6,164 bases of DNA from Phytoactinopolyspora endophytica. GTDB lineage: Bacteria > Actinomycetota > Actinomycetes > Jiangellales > Jiangellaceae. Position numbers and translations under genes: made by a program. The notes beneath the pieces are model-generated. The model worked only from the letters and a program-made list of their open reading frames with translations. It was not told the DNA's origin and ran no database searches. This document shows positions 5,970-6,164 of the stretch, piece after piece. The number at the start of each line of letters is the position of its first letter. Position 1 is the first letter of the stretch. The DNA lies in NCBI RefSeq assembly GCF_004138495.1, contig NZ_ML142867.1, forward strand, positions 34,810-40,973, read 5' to 3'.

Positions 5970-6164
5970 CTAGGCGAACGGCCCGACGGTGATCTTCCAC
6001 TCCTGGAGCTCTCGATCCTTGGTGACGTCGAGCCGGGTGTAGGGGTCTTGCTCGACCAGCGCCTGGGCGGCGTCGAGGTTCTCGGCGCTGAAGACGATGA
6101 TCCCGCCCGTCAGGTCGGCCAGCGGGCCTGCCAGGACGACCGAGCCGTCGGCTTCGAGCCTGGC
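5970..6164 (-). CDS. YCII-like domain protein, C-terminal part (runs off right edge)
   Basis: The minus-strand frame from the right edge is open for 64 codons and ends at TAG (5970-5972). The residues run from a basic and acidic start through LAGPLADLTGGIIVFSAENL, then DAAQALVEQDPYTRLDVT, ending ELQEWKITVGPFA. This is the C-terminal half of the YCII-related ferredoxin-like fold: 'G.l.....ggi.i....s.e.A..l...DP+...gv......i..w'. Family members are usually about 90-100 residues, so roughly a third is missing beyond the edge. The YCII family includes small enzymes and proteins of unknown role; no function can be assigned. The gene converges on the operon and has no evident functional link, so it probably marks neighbouring chromosome. 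Confidence 0.75.
   Translation of the reverse strand, partial: ARLEADGSVVLAGPLADLTGGIIVFSAENLDAAQALVEQDPYTRLDVTKDRELQEWKITVGPFA

Noticed and set aside
5896..6000. Inverted pair GAAGATCAC (5898-5906) and GTGATCTTC (5989-5997) as a terminator or attachment site
   Set aside because: Nine bases with about 80 between them, and one arm lies inside the YCII-like coding region; chance is a sufficient explanation.

Overview
The window is GC-rich and tightly packed, with lipoprotein export and purine-rich ribosome binding sites. It looks like a high-GC Gram-positive (actinobacterial) chromosome; the genus cannot be told from the sequence. Six genes on the + strand (382-5848) form what looks like one operon for uptake and isomerisation of a small polar, probably carboxylated, carbohydrate. 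It is bordered on the left by the end of a Tn3-family transposon and on the right by a convergent, unrelated YCII-like gene.

Left border (1-381): the first 63 codons of a Tn3-family transposase (DUF4158-type N-terminus) run off the left edge on the minus strand. A candidate terminal inverted repeat follows at about 241-278, ending in CCCCC. Some 20 bases later comes a well-spaced promoter (TTGACC, 17 bp, TATGGT). A 32-bp dyad at 327-358 overlaps the -10 and predicted start site and is the obvious operator for the GntR repressor encoded two genes downstream.

Operon (382-5848): (1) a 280-residue xylose-isomerase-like TIM-barrel protein with intact metal ligands; (2) a GntR/FCD regulator; (3-5) a complete three-part TRAP transporter, with lipoprotein substrate-binding DctP, small membrane subunit DctQ and large membrane subunit DctM; (6) a second, different TIM-barrel isomerase/epimerase of 320 residues with an L-rhamnose-isomerase-like E-x-K motif. 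All gaps are 2-37 bases and no internal promoter or terminator is apparent. The likely logic is that the substrate or a derivative releases the GntR protein from the operator, TRAP imports the substrate by Na+ (or H+) symport, and the two isomerase-type enzymes convert it. No kinase, dehydrogenase, aldolase or dehydratase lies in the window, so the pathway must join central metabolism through genes elsewhere. The substrate is not identifiable from sequence alone.

Right border (5849-6164): a 121-base intergenic stretch carries two tandem copies of a 23-bp unit containing a GTTCGAGCC string like a tRNA T-loop. The C-terminal 64 residues of a YCII-like protein then follow on the minus strand, running off the right edge.
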